The translations under genes were made by a program, and so were the position numbers. Below, piece by piece: positions 13,001 through 24,600 of a stretch of 64,000 nucleotides of DNA (position 1 is the stretch's first letter; each line of letters begins with the position of its first letter). Source of the stretch: Phoronis australis. Its lineage: Eukaryota > Phoronida > Phoronidae. The notes beneath the pieces are model-generated. The model worked only from the letters and a program-made list of their open reading frames with translations. It searched no databases and had not been told where the DNA came from. Location: contig NMRA01000154.1 of the NCBI GenBank assembly GCA_002633005.1, forward strand, positions 688,948 to 752,947, read 5' to 3'.

Positions 13001-16000
13001 CAAGAACAATTGCGAGAGTGCTTCAGTTCATGCCTCGTGATTATGATAATGTTGACACGATACAAATTTGATCCCTAGGCCTACTTGCAAACGGATAACT
13101 CCCTCCGATTGTAGCGTCAGGCGTTTCTTGGGTCGAGTTCAGCTGTGAGGATGTTGTCTCGTTTGACGTTGTCGTCGATGGTGCTTCGGTTGTAGCTGAA
13201 AATACAGGACAATCTTGATGTAATGGCACACATTACCAATTTGTGACCGACTGGTCGGTATGGAGTCGACGACCGGTCGTCGTTGGTATACGTCTAGTTG
13301 TCACTCTAGCCATTACTGAAATATCGCGCCTCATTCTGGTTAGTTGTCGCGGTTGTAGGTGGGATTTCATATATTACCAATTTGTATCCGACTGGTCGGT
13401 ATGGAGTCGACGATCGGTCGTCATTGCTATACGTCTAGTTGTTACTCTAGCCATCCGTGAAATATCGCTCGTTCTGGCTAGTTGTCACGGTTGTAGGCGG
13501 TCTTGTAATCATCATCGTCATGTGTCGTCGTTCATGTCATGGTCGACGTCATGGTCATCAGCGGGGCAGCAAGGCAGCTAGTTAACCCCCTGCCCCTCGA
13601 TAACCCCACTGGTGGCGCGGTTGACGTTCCCTCAATAACTTGCAGAATTGTTCTAGGTGGGAACCGGCGGTATTCTGAACTTAGTGACGGTATGGAAGTG
13701 GCAGAATGTGTTGGCGACCGAGGCAGAGGGGTTAGATCTAGGCCTACAGTCGCCGCCGTTGTGGCTTTTACGGTAACAGTCAAAATCATTGTGGTCGTCG
13801 TCCTTGCTCTCGTTATGACAAAGATTTTCTGTAGTCGATGTCGTAGTGTTGCCATTGTCTCCGACCACGTGGTGTCGGCGATGGCAACGATAACAAAGCA
13901 CAACGACGATGAGGACAAAATAAGGATGACAATGACACCGAAGCAATAAACGATGGCGAAAATGGCCAAGAGTGACGATGACGATTATAGCAAAGAGGAT
14001 GAAAGCGTTGAAGATATCGATTCTATGGTGATCACCACATTGACAACTATATAATAACTGGTTCGCGTCAACTGACGATAATAAACTAAAAGTGGTCAAC
14101 GGTAAACACAAGGATGACAAAATCACCGTGAAGTTTATTGTAAAACATGGTCAACATCTTGGTGACTGTATACTGAACTTACGCGCCTGACCGTCAGTTA
14201 TTACGGTGACTTCTACTGACGCCGTTGTAACCCCGATAGGTCGCGAGTTTGTCGCCGTCAGGACAACAGTGTACGTTGTCCCGGGAATAAGGCCGGTGAT
14301 GGTTTCGTACATGCTTGTTTTGGTCGAGTTAGACACTAAGTTGTCTTTCCATACCCTGAAAATGAGTGAACGATGGCAATTAATGATAATTGCGGCACTA
14401 AATGTTAACCTTTTGAGTCCTAAAATCCTGTGTGCAGAATTTGACAAGCGTTGACTTTGCTGCGGTTGTTATTTAGTCAGATTATCTTAACTTCATCATA
14501 AGGAAGATGAAACGTTGAATGTACATTCAAACTTCAACACTCCCCCATACATGCTTCAGGCGGTCACCGTGAACTTTCAGTACCCCGACCAAGCCAAAGC
14601 ATTATAGTATTTCGGGTTTGTGGTCGGTTAAAAACCATCAGTCTCTCTTAAGTTTTTTTTCTAAAAACGCCACAACTTCAACAATACAGTTCAACTTGAC
14701 AACTAACATGGTCGAGTAAGATACATATTCTATCTTGAACGTCTGTTGGAAGCCGCCGTCTTTTCCCGCGCGCCACACCACGTCAATGGAAGAGCCCTCA
14801 ATCATGTCATATCCTGCAGGAGTAGCGCTCAAAAACGGTTTCTCCGGTGGCCCTGAAAGAAAAGTAGTGCTCTGAATCAATCGAGAGGCCTCGTAGTCGC
14901 AAGTGCATTCGTAATCAAAATATATAAGCTGTTATCATCGCGCACGGTTCACAGGATTTATTGGCGAAATTTAAAGCGGCATTTCGCCCTCGATAACACG
15001 CACTGTTGAATTCTTAACCGAAGATCTTTGAGACTTGAAACTGATACCACGCTGATCCTAACTGTTGCGGAATGAGCTAGCAGTTCAGGCCACAGGCAAC
15101 ACGTACAAAGACCATTTAGAATTCGAAATTTTAGGGTTCGGCAACCCCAGTAAATTTTGAAACTTTTTTGAGTCGCTGATGTTTTTCGATATTCTTTTTG
15201 GTAACGAAAAGGAATATTGCGACATTGATCTTATGAGAGTGGAAGGCCTAATTCGATTATCGAATGGCGCGAAATGCAGTTTTAATGGTCATCAAACAAC
15301 CGTCAAGATATCCTGCAAATAAAAATATTCATGAAAAATCTCCAGACGCGGTAATTTGTTTTGGGACAAAACTTCGTTACAAAGTTGTGATACCTGTTTT
15401 GAAAAAGCTTGTAAAAGAACTCTAACTGTAATCTGAAATCAGTAATTTTACGGGACTGAAATATGGAATTCCAGTTTTCATACCATATTACTTTGACGTG
15501 TGAGCATGGATACAACGAAGTTCATTTGAAAAATTCTATAGATTATGACACGTGGCATCTGTACAAAACGTCCAAAGTGTTTCCGAAACAGTGGTGAGGT
15601 ACTCCTGAGGCTGGTATTACAAAGTTATTCATCAAGTCCGTGTTCAGTAGGATTTAAAAACTCAACGAGGCCATTTTAAGACATTTCATGAAACAAAAAT
15701 CTAAACTGAAAAATTTATTAATTTTAGACCATGCTTTAGTCACGGTAAGCTTAAAAAGCATACCGAACCCTGTGTTGATTTCAAGCAATCTTCGTTCAGT
15801 AACCTGATGATGGGTCATTGGCGTCAACCTCGCAAGTTAAAAGCAGGAATCAACTAAAAATCATACTTCCTATCTCACAAATTGGATATTATGGTCCTTG
15901 GTGGGTAGTCTTTCCCCACAGTTACCGTGCAATTCGATAAAAGCGTGGGTCACGCTTGCCCGTTTAGCAGGCCTTGAAAGGAGTTTTTAAATTTTCCTCC

Positions 16001-17360
16001 AAACCTTTCAGGGTTGTCGAGGGTTACAAGTTATTATTTTGTTTCAGAGAACTGGAATGGAAATTTATTTTTAGTACCTGTTAATAGGCCAAATATTAAT
16101 TTTGTGGACATTTTGAATTTTGTATCAGAACTTTAGCGCATTTAGTAGCCGAAGGATTTCCCAGGAGGTTTCGTGGTTATATACGTGTTCGTTGTAGATA
16201 GGTACAAAACACAGTCATCTTTCTTGCTGAGGCAGAACGGTGAAGGAGAGGTGGAGCGAGCGATTTTACAACTCAACTTGAACATTGAAAGTGTGATGTA
16301 TCCAGCTATCTCATGGCTCAAATTAAGTATCAAAAGTGAGATATACAAGCTATTTTAGGACTCAAATTGAATATTGAAAGTGAAATATAGCGAGTTATCT
16401 CATGACTCAAACTGAATATTGAAATTGAGATAGAGAAGCAATCTCATGACTGAAATTAAGTATTAAAAGTGAGTTATACAAGCTATTTTATGAGTCAAAT
16501 TGAACATTGAAAGTGAAATGTATTGAGCTATCATATTGATTAATATTGAATATTTAGAGTGAGATATATCGAGTTATTTCGTGATTCAACTATTCCTCGA
16601 GTAATTCACTAGGTAATGCAGTGGTTCAATCGATTTCATCTCTAAGAGCGGGGTCTGTGTGAAAGCCTCTTCGATATTTGGGCTTGTTATATCATTAAAG
16701 TCGTCGAGCAAATTTCCAAAATGCTATGCATATGTTTCACCTAACGCCTTGCAAAAGTTTCAAAATAGTTTCGCAACGTGGTCTCCCGGGGCCTCACACG
16801 AAAAAGAATTTCAAAGTTTTGCTTCAATATTTTTCAGAGGTTAAACTTCTTGGCGATATGTATTTTAAAGAAGTTCCTTGCCATTATTCCAACTCCCGGG
16901 GTATGTTATAATGGATCATACATTTATTTCGTGAGCCAGAAATGACGCGAGCAGGCGCGTGTTGCGATATGGACCCTATAATAATGGACTGCCACGTATA
17001 TGTCTTACCAAATCCAAGATCATGCCAGATCCAGCCCGAGGCCTGTTCCGTGGTGATTGCTTGTACGTCTTTTTCATGCTTTGTGTTGATGTAACACGTC
17101 AAACCTTGCCCGTCATAATTGACAGAAGAGCATTTCCCCGTCATCTTGTATTCGAAGACGCACAATGTCACGCAGTGGTCTTCGCTGACGGAGTACCTTG
17201 TGTAGCCGCTACCGGCAGCGTTCGTCGCGCGGTAATCCTTTAACGAGCTTACAGGGGTGACGATTCCGTTGATCGTCTGTCCATGGAACGTGGCTTCAGC
17301 GCAGAAGATTCCGAGCAAAAAAGTGCTACAGAAAAACGCTGCATCAAATTTATTGGCCAT
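9931..17360 (-). CDS. Secreted PAN / FN3 / Thr-linker / Caspr-type fibrinogen-like protein
   Basis: Seven exons join in phase: 17360-17009, 14852-14708, 14355-14183, 13195-13085, 12520-12378, 11961-11682, 10082-9931 (1356 nt, 451 aa). The start at 17360 is chosen because it gives a good signal peptide (MANKFDAAFFCSTFLLGIF); an in-frame ATG lies 72 nt upstream. Residues about 25-117 form a PAN/apple-like module (DHCVTLCVFEYKMTGKCSS). Residues 118-223 form one FN3 domain split over two exons. Residues 224-260 are a Thr/Ser linker with N-glycosylation sequons. Residues 261-451 match the fibrinogen-like region of contactin-associated proteins (SGQYYIDPDGMTGYLSPF; NYWGGS; CNCD; LPVTAVYGSS; IVLGPLKC). 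No membrane segment or GPI signal follows, so secretion is inferred. A shorter paralogue lies at 21445-25258. Binding or immune roles are guesses. Confidence 0.85.
10300..10510 (+). repeat. Dispersed GAGTCGCTGGTGG repeat, copy 1
   Basis: It shares AATTCGC, GTCGCTGGTGGCTTCGATGT, GGTAACG-like and ATGCAGTTTTA blocks with copies near 15118, 18190, 22435, 26860 and 28480. It lies in intron 6 of the proximal gene. Confidence 0.6.
10627..10835. repeat. Minisatellite, ~60-bp unit, 3-4 copies
   Basis: Units start GAACTATCTGACCACT and contain ACGCCACCATCTGGACACGG and GAGATACGTAAGAC. The array is intronic. Confidence 0.8.
11120..11640. other. Intron sequence without recognised feature
   Basis: Part of intron 6. 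The longest plus-strand frame (11231-11572) has no recognisable domain. Confidence 0.4.
11682..11961 (-). CDS. Exon 6: fibrinogen-like region, Caspr-type core
   Basis: Includes MMIAVINSSSGCSQFVRKNC, NYWGGSNPTDGHCACKAQ: the Cys pair and WGGS block seen in contactin-associated proteins. Acceptor CTTCACAG, donor A|GTAGGT, phase 1. Confidence 0.85.
12378..12520 (-). CDS. Exon 5: fibrinogen-like region, first part
   Basis: Reads NCSMYATNNYPSGQYYIDPD and then SPFLVSCDMATDPPQ, the N-terminal cysteine and DPDG pattern of fibrinogen-like domains. Acceptor TTTTTCAG, donor TAT|GTAAGT, phase 0. Confidence 0.85.
13085..13195 (-). CDS. Exon 4: Thr/Ser-rich linker
   Basis: 37 codons, reading PTTEAPSTTTSNETTSS and onward. 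Both sequons and many Thr/Ser suggest glycosylation. Acceptor ATTTTCAG, donor A|GTAGGC; phases match both neighbours. Confidence 0.75.
13230..13510. repeat. Tandem duplication next to the linker exon
   Basis: Two ~141-bp units share CCGACTGGTCGGTATGGAGT and TAGTTGT..CTCTAGCCAT. On the minus strand each contains CTACAACCG followed by GACAACTA, the same word that opens exon 4 at 13195. Confidence 0.75.
13511..14150. other. Low-complexity GAT/GAC-rich intron DNA
   Basis: Biased trinucleotides give open frames on both strands at 13532-14126 but no domain-like sequence. Confidence 0.5.
14183..14355 (-). CDS. Exon 3: second half of FN3 domain
   Basis: Reads VWKDNLVSN, then ITGLIPGTTYTVVLTATNSR, the typical FN3 F/G region. 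Acceptor TTTTCAG, donor C|GTAAGT, phase 1. Confidence 0.85.
14708..14852 (-). CDS. Exon 2: first half of FN3 domain
   Basis: Acceptor TTTCAG; reads GPPEKPFLSATPAGYDMIEG and then DVVWRAGKDGGFQQTFKIEY. The donor GTTAGT gives phase 2, which fits exon 3 and the homologous exon at 22124-22283. Confidence 0.8.
15118..15300 (+). repeat. Dispersed GAGTCGCTG repeat, copy 2 (holds empty MITE site)
   Basis: Begins AATTCGAAATTTTAGGGTT and contains GAGTCGCTGATG and GGTAACG. At 15247-15260 it reads CCTAATTCGATTAT uninterrupted, where the copy at 18190 carries a MITE. Confidence 0.65.
15755..16100 (+). repeat. Dispersed repeat, copy 2 of 2
   Basis: Counterpart of 2865-3200; lies in intron 1 of the proximal gene. 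Confidence 0.6.
16255..16595. repeat. Minisatellite, ~59-bp unit, about six copies
   Basis: Units read as CTCAAATTGAATATTGAAAG then GTGAGATATA..GAGCTATCTCATGA, degenerate. Intronic. Confidence 0.8.
17009..17360 (-). CDS. Exon 1: signal peptide and PAN domain (proximal gene)
   Basis: ATG at 17360; donor G|GTAAGAC at 17008, phase 1. It ends with WIWHDLGFG, like exon 1 of the paralogue (WIHYDLGFG). Confidence 0.85.
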
Positions 17361-18180
17361 CTTAATTTTCAGATCTGGCCCCCTCGAAATGTGCGCTAAG
17401 ACTGTCCGTTCCCTCGTAAGACGCGCAACCAATTACCATGCCAATGAATAACTGCTGTCGATAGTCTTTTGTTGTAAGAATGCTGTGTTTGCAAACATCA
17501 TTGTGGGGGTATAGGGCCACTAATTAAACGATTGGGCCAATGTAGGCATACAACAGTCGATAGTGATTAAAACTGGCCGAGGCCAGATGGAAAACAATAG
17601 AGAAATCGATAAACGAACAGAAGGATGAAATAGTGCATTTTGTGAAGAAACAATGTGAATAAATGACCAACAGTACGATGGTTGGTGCTGTTGTACCCAG
17701 AATACTGGATGGCGTGCACTTGTCTGGGGGAATTTCCTGGAGGTGGCGCGCTCGACCAACAATGTATGGTGTAGTTGGTGTTGTCACTAATATTCAAGAC
17801 AAAATTGTCTTCTTATCGCTAAGATGCTCGGAAATAAAGGTCATAGGCCTATCGTAAAATATTCTTGAAAACTGTGCGCATGCGTGAACGTGATGAACAT
17901 GTCATCGGGCTTGAAGCATATAGTGTCATCAAGGAGTGTACTCCTTGGTGTCATGATGTCTTTGAATATCTTGATTGCATTAAAAGCTGACAAGAAGACG
18001 CTTGCATCGTTTCTTTCTACTATATACGCCATGGTACATTTAGCCCCCGTTAAGATGACAGTGCTAAATTCTTAACCAAAACGGTTCGCAGTTGAAAAAA
18101 CTGTACGTGACGCTCAACCTATGTTAAGTTATTCAGCCGAATGAACCACTAACTCCATTCACAGTCAATGCGTATAATGC
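17361..18180. other. Upstream region of the proximal gene
   Basis: No TATA box was recognised before the start at 17360. A CCAAT-like word occurs near 17430 on the minus strand. No other gene was recognised. Confidence 0.35.
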
Positions 18181-18184
18181 GACA

Positions 18185-18530
18185 GTGTCGAATTCGCTAT
18201 TTTAGGGTTGACTAACGGCAATGAAGTCTGAAGTGTTTGCTCGAGTCGCTGGTGGTTTCGACGTTATTGTTGGTAACGGGAATGGAATCATATCAGAGTA
18301 AGAACGACTTAACGAGAGCAAAAAGCCTAATTCCAGGGGCGGATCCAGAATTTTGAGTTAGAGGGGCCAGGGCAGAGTATTAGCCAGGGTTTTGCCAAAT
18401 GGAATCTGGGAGAATTTTAGGGTGGGCATGGCTACCTTGCCCACCCACCTTAAATCCTCCACTGAATTCGATTTTTGTTAATTTCAGTCAGTTAAACGGG
18501 CAATATGCAGCTTTACCGTATATCTGATGT
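18185..18530 (+). repeat. Dispersed GAGTCGCTGGTGG repeat, copy 3, split by a MITE
   Basis: Starts TCGAATTCGCTATTTTAGGG, contains GAGTCGCTGGTGGTTTCGAC, is interrupted by the MITE at 18334-18464, and resumes AATTCGATTTT. Confidence 0.65.
18334..18464 (-). mobile_element. CAGGGGCGGATCCAG MITE with TSD AATTC
   Basis: 131 bp; ends CAGGGGCGGATCC and (reverse complement) CAGTGGAGGATTTAAG. AATTC flanks both sides, and the paralogous empty site at 15250-15254 has a single AATTC. Confidence 0.85.
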
Positions 18531-19892
18531 CTAGTACGCTGTCCATAAAATACAGATATGTTGTATAATCGTATTTTGCATTATTATCTAATTAGAATAG
18601 AAAGGAAAAAAACGACTCGCGAAATATGTTAATTGGCAGTCAGTGCACTAATTAGAAGCAATTGATCCGAAGCGCGAAATCTAATAGCCGGGCACAAAGC
18701 TGAACTCGACCAAGTAGAGCTCCGAACCTTGATGTCTAGTTCTATCTTTTAAAACCGGTGTGTTTTAATTTGTCGTGTTCGCCTATCATCTATGTTTACG
18801 TTACAGGGCTGCATCTGACGCGAGAGATGTGCTTAAGTTGTGGTCAAAAGGATGGAATTGCATGTGAAATTTTTATATTGGAATCTGGTACAATTGATCG
18901 ATGTCGAATTGGATAACACTATACGTTAACTGGTATACAAAGAAACTGTGTGAAATCGATGTGGTCGAGAGAATAACATTGCGAAGAGTAATTGTCACGT
19001 GACTTTGTATACGCCTATTGTCAAAGTGTGTGAGAATCACTATCCTTTCGTTAATCAACTGTTTCCTTTATTACTATCAAACTCATATTTTTCGGAAAAC
19101 CAAAGCTAAAATGCCAAACAAATGAATCACGCAAGTATTTGTTTGTCATGACTTACCGTTATCGGTTTGAACAATTTACGGAGGCAGATTAATGCGAAAC
19201 ATGACTGTGCTCTTGATTAATACTCAAGGGTGAAAAGATTTTAGTTTACCTCAGATGCCATTCATGTTGGCCAAAGTATTACAATTAATTGATGGAGTAA
19301 ACAAAAATCTATATGAATTTTCTTGTTTTTATTAACAAACAATCAAAGATATGTAATAAAACGAAAGTGATGCGAAGGCTCACTGTTACTAATACGGCAG
19401 GGTTTCCCGTAGGCGTACATGTATGTATTTCAAAAATTATCCTCAAAAACCCAGTTCATAAAGCTGATAATCCGGGAATTTACTAGCCTAGAAAATCAAA
19501 AACAAAACCCGATTAGTTCAATACATCGATCCTGTGACATTTACCTCAATCGATCTCTGATAGCGAGTGACGAATGTTCGCAAACAAAACACGCACGATC
19601 GAGAGACTAACGACAATGGTGAATTGCTTTTGTGAATATCGTTTTCGAAAATGAAGTGACGATGACAAAATTGTTTTGAGTTCCCAAATTTAAAACAAAG
19701 GGGTGCGAACAGAAGAATTAATCTAATGGAGAAAATATTAATTCATTGACAGAATATATGTTGACTTTACACTTGCGCCGTCTGTTGCCTCCAGGAAGCT
19801 TCCGCTCAATCGTCTGCTACCTGATGGGCTCAGTGAGCACCTAGAAAATGAGAATTAGCGCTTAGATTTTTGAGGAGGCAGTATAGTATTAC
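18531..19892. other. Gene-free stretch
   Basis: No gene or clear repeat was recognised on either strand. Confidence 0.35.
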
Positions 19893-20718
19893 GGTGGCCC
19901 ACCGCTGTCAAGGTAAATTTAATTTAATTCCTAAGAAAACAGTATAATTTTAAAAGAAAAGAAAAGAAAAGTATTTTAAAAAGAAAACATCTTCAATCTG
20001 ATTGAAAACAATTTTGAAAATATTTTAAAAAGGACAAGCAATTGGAAAGTAAAACGTGTTTAAAAGGAACATCTGAATATAAATTAAGCTTAGAAATATT
20101 CTGAAAGTAAAACAAGTTTAAAAACGAAAACATTGACAGGAAAACGTGTTTAAAAAGAAAATCTGATGTAAAAACAACTTAAAAATGTTTTGAAAGTAAA
20201 ACATTCTTAAAAAGTATAGTGTTTTAATTTCAAAAAAAAATCACATTTAAAAACAAAACTCGTTCACTTTTTGTTTCCACTTTCAAATGATTTAAAATGA
20301 AAGCAGCCTCTGGCAGCCACAGCACATCATTGATGGGTTTTAGATTTTGGTGTTCATTCACTGTCAATTATCACAGGAATGTAGGTCTTTTTGTGCCCAT
20401 ATGTACAATAATTAAGATGTGTTTGGAAACAGAAAGTTAATGAGCTGTACTAAAATCATTTAAAATGTAGAACCGAAAGGCAAAACACTTTGCTTGTAAT
20501 AGTGATTTTATGTTCACTTTAACTTTAAAATTGAATTAGTTAGAATTTTAAAATAGTTTTGACAGAATTTTTTTTGATAATGTCAAAAATATTTTAATTT
20601 TTTTAAAACAAAAATATTTTTGAATTTGTTTTAAGTCAGTTTTTCTTTTTAAACATCTTTTGATTTCAAAATACTTTCATTTTTAATATTAATTTTATCT
20701 TAGCAGCGATGGGCCACC
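19893..20718. mobile_element. AT-rich fold-back element with GGTGGCCCA ends
   Basis: Left end GGTGGCCCACCGCTGTCAAG and right end (reverse complement) GGTGGCCCATCGCTGCTAAG are inverted. The left arm is A-rich (AAAAAGAAAAC words) and the right arm is correspondingly T-rich, so the whole could fold. No target duplication or coding capacity was seen. Confidence 0.7.
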
Positions 20719-21040
20719 AGAGCAAATAATTGGGACCCCCAAAAATGTCCTGGTCACTAGTTGCATTGGCAAATGATAAATGTTCTGTAGACTTTTCTCT
20801 TTGTTACATTTTCTCGACTACCTCTAGGCCTACGCCTATGCCGGTCCTTGCGATTTCTCTTGGACGATGCAAAAAATTCTTGAGGGCGCTTCTTAAGGTT
20901 GTCTGAAGCAAATTATCGGCGTTTCTAATGCTAGTAAGGAACAAAATGAGGCCAATTTTTAACTTCATCTCACCTAAATCATTTTGTCTGATTGTGACAG
21001 AACTGAAGGGCGGATTTAATTCCCGACGGCTAAACCAACC

Positions 21041-21199
21041 CAGTGTCGGATTTAGAAGGGGCCAAGGGGGCCATGCCTCCCCTAAAATTCTCCCAGATTC
21101 TATTTGGCTGTTCGGGGTTGCGAATTTCTCACGGGCAAAATCCTGGCCAATACTCTGCCCTGGGCCCCCTCCTAACTCAAAATCCTGGATCCGCCCCTG
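21041..21199 (+). mobile_element. CAGTGTCGGATTTAG MITE with TSD CAACC
   Basis: 159 bp, inverted ends (right end reverse-complements to CAGGGGCGGATCCAGG), flanked by CAACC on both sides. The interior (AAAATTCTCCCAGATTC; ACTCTGCCCTG) matches 24167-24325 and, inverted, 18334-18464. Confidence 0.85.
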
Positions 21200-21444
21200 C
21201 AACCCTTTCAGAATTTGACGGCTCTCAATTATAAATGTTGACGCCATGTCAATATCCAGTATGATAGGCTTAGTCAACAATATTCTTGTTCGCAGTAAGT
21301 GCCGGGAAATGGCAGTGAAGGGCAGGCCGATTTTGCGTTCACCCTGAATCTGTCCGCGCTATCTATCGTTCATTCACCTAACTAAGTTGCCCCTGAACAC
21401 AAAGTTCTCATCTCCTATACGTACATGTACTTAACCACCACCGC

Positions 21445-21613
21445 TCATTTTGCGTCCGTTTGCACGTTTACTTCAGTATAGACTTCGTACTCGCCGGTGG
21501 GTCGTGAGTTTGTAGCCGTCAACGAAATGTAATAGGAGGTATCTTTATTCAGACCCGTGATGGTGGTCATCTTGGTTTCGCCCTTGTTTGCTACTAAGTT
21601 GTCTTGCCATAAT
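21445..21613 (-). CDS. Exon 3: second half of FN3 domain and stop (distal gene)
   Basis: Acceptor ACTATAG; reads LWQDNLVANKGETKMTTITG, LTATNSRPTGE, ending VQTDAK then TGA at 21447-21445. Confidence 0.75.
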
Positions 21614-24600
21614 CTATAGTAGAATTACAAAATTGCATTGCAGGGAAAAATGAAGAAAGTCATGTATCAATCAAGGAACTTGCATTTCACTTACAATTTA
21701 TAGTCCACTGTGTTTTTGATAAATTCTCGAACCTTTAAACAGTAAAGGAAACGCCAGACATTCAAGGCTTCAAAACATGAAATATTGCGGTTGGTTATAC
21801 TGCCCGAAGTCTATAATTGCATTTTTCGCGCGTAGGCTGCTCAGTCCTGAAATACAATTTGCAGTCGATTAGAATCACCGGCAACGAGGGTTGTGAAATA
21901 TCATCTATTCCTTATGTTCATGTGTTCAGTCAGTACATTAAAATGCAAAATGGAAGTTCTAAAAAAATTTGACGGACCCAGATGAGCACTAGGAGTAGAT
22001 CGACCGGCACTAGAAATGCAACTGCGGTGCTAAGTGCACCCGATAGCAGCGCTGTCGCTTCAATCTTCAACGTGTTCTGGTGCTGTGATGGTGGCGCCAT
22101 CTATAAACAGACATGATACTTACTGATACGAAGATGACCAATCATCCCAGTTGATGTATTCCAATTTAAATGTCTGTTGAAATCCGCCATCGAATCCCGG
22201 GCTCCACGTCACATTGACGGAAGCACCCGAAGCCGGGTGGTATCCGGCGGCCGTCACAAATAATTGTGGTTCTGTGGGAGGTCCTGCATAACCAAAGATA
22301 GTTGTTATTTAAAGCTGCAGCCCCTTTTAGGTGGCAAAATACGTAAGTCGAATTAGGCGCTATATTCTCATCAAATCAGCTTCATTACTTGCCTTACTGT
22401 ACTGCAGTCATAGACAATGCATTCATGTGTCACTTTCGAATTCGCAATTTTGAGTTGGCCAACCCCAACAAAACTGGACTGAGGAGTTCGGCCTTGAGTC
22501 TTTGTTATGTTTTTTCAAATATAAATTAACGATACGAAAACAATTTAACAGGCACCAGAATACACTTGATATGACTAAGTTCTGGAAAGTTATTGAAAGA
22601 GGCCTCGTACACCCCCTTCGGATGACCCGACTCCCATGAATCTTCCGGGGTGTCTATGGTGAGGCATTTGAGCGTATGCGTTCTAAAATCCACGAAAATT
22701 TTTCCACTGAAATATATAGATTTTATAGATCTCGCTTCTCAAAATGCAGAAAACGGTCATGTTGTACATGTAGAGTACTCGACATATCAAGGGTTCATAA
22801 CTTTGATAATGATTTGTTTCAACGTCCACAAAAATTGACTCTGAAGATGTATTTGCATTCTGTTAACTCTGCTAATGCATGGCAGGAACTAAACGACAAT
22901 GCTATTATTTAAACATCATCCACGCTAAACAAAGTGCAGTTATATTCACTGACAACTTGTAAATGTGGAAACAAAAAAATCTACAAATACGTGACCTTTG
23001 CACCAATGACGTACCTTGGGGGCTCACATGGCCCTCAACATGCAGTGTCATTCCCTAATACCGCCACGTCACGATACTTATTGGACACGGTTGAGTGAAC
23101 TATGGCGGATCATTTTCGACACAAAACTCGTTCTTAAAAACATTTGGGAATTTTCAATCTACTTCATATTCACATCGTTACGTTTCTAATTGACCAAGCA
23201 ATCACATAGAAAACCACAATGCAACATTCTGACCCATTTTCAATAATTATGGCGGCGTCGCAACTCCGCTATTAGCCTGTAAGTTTCACTTTACTAAGTG
23301 TTCAATTCATAAAGGATTTCTTCTAACAATAAACAACTCGTGCCCAAATTTTATCAAGTTTCATTGAATTTTGATGCAGATTGAAATCTACATCATTGTT
23401 CTTCCAAACAGCAAAGTCCATAGATGATTTTCGTCAACCCGGAGTAACTAATGGGGGTATCTAGGATACCGCACGCGGGAACGGTAAACCGCAATTTTCG
23501 AAGGCAAATGTATGCGTAGAACTTAACTTCGCCTATGGATAATGCCAGGAAGAGATGTCTCTTCCCGGTAACTCTAAAAATTTGCTGATGGAACCTTAGC
23601 TCGAGTCATTCGGACTTGTGTACTCATTTGGCTTAAACAAGGCTTGTCCTTTCGAACACGAAAGAATGAATGTCTCGAAAACAACAGCACACATTTCCAG
23701 AAGATTCAAATAAAAGATTACCCTTTGTGGAAAAATGTAAAAAAGAAAATGAAGACTTGAACATGTTGCAAAAGCCACCCATATAAAGTCATGACATTAA
23801 AAGTCATGCATTTTCTACCAGCACTGAAAATTAAGCGATGGAGTTTTTAAGAGATAGTGTGACGCTTTACGCTTCATTCTAAATAAAAACTTCGTAAAAC
23901 GTAAGTTGAGTCAAAAGTTAAGCCCAAGTAAAGTTCATTCGACACAACTCCAATTTTTTTCAAACTTAACTGAATTTATTCCACTTTTTCAACTTAGTTT
24001 TTATTTTTGGCGGTGAATCACCTCCTAGTAAAATAGCTATTGTAAAGCGCGGCAGTTGACTCATGCCTTATGAGTAGTCTTTCAACTCCCGCCAGAAGTA
24101 CCAAGGTTTCCGCGGAAATCTCCGCCAACTTAAGGGCATCTTAAAAGTGTTTTTGTTGACCATTATCAGTGGCGGATTTAGAGGGGGCCAATGGGGCCGT
24201 GGCCCCCCTAAAATTCTCCCAGATTCCATTGGGCAGTTTGGGAGTGCTAATGTCTGACAGGCAAAATCCTGGCTAATACTCTGCCCTGCCCACCCTCTTT
24301 ACTCAAAATCCTAGATCCGCCCCTGATAATACCAGGAGCCAGAGTCTAATTTTTGTATTGTGTAAGCTAAGTCGGACAAGAAATGTATGTCCTTTTTGGC
24401 AAAATCTCATTTGCTCTTTTGTGCTAATTTAAGATAAGTGGATATTATCCTTTTCTCGAGGGGCTTCTGGAAAAGTATAGTTTTGCATTCACAAAATTGA
24501 CTTATTGAATTTAAAAATCTAGTAAATTAGTACGCTCCAAAGCTTTGTTTTACAAATTTTCTCGCTTTTCGAAATATATGTGTGAATGATTACGTGCACG

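Noticed and set aside
13532-14126. Overlapping open frames of 136-157 codons on both strands
   Set aside because: Low-complexity GAT/GAC-rich DNA inside an intron of the PAN-FN3 gene; no domain and no splice support.
20804-21280. 158-codon minus-strand frame
   Set aside because: Most of it is the MITE at 21041-21199 and flanking repeat; no recognisable protein.
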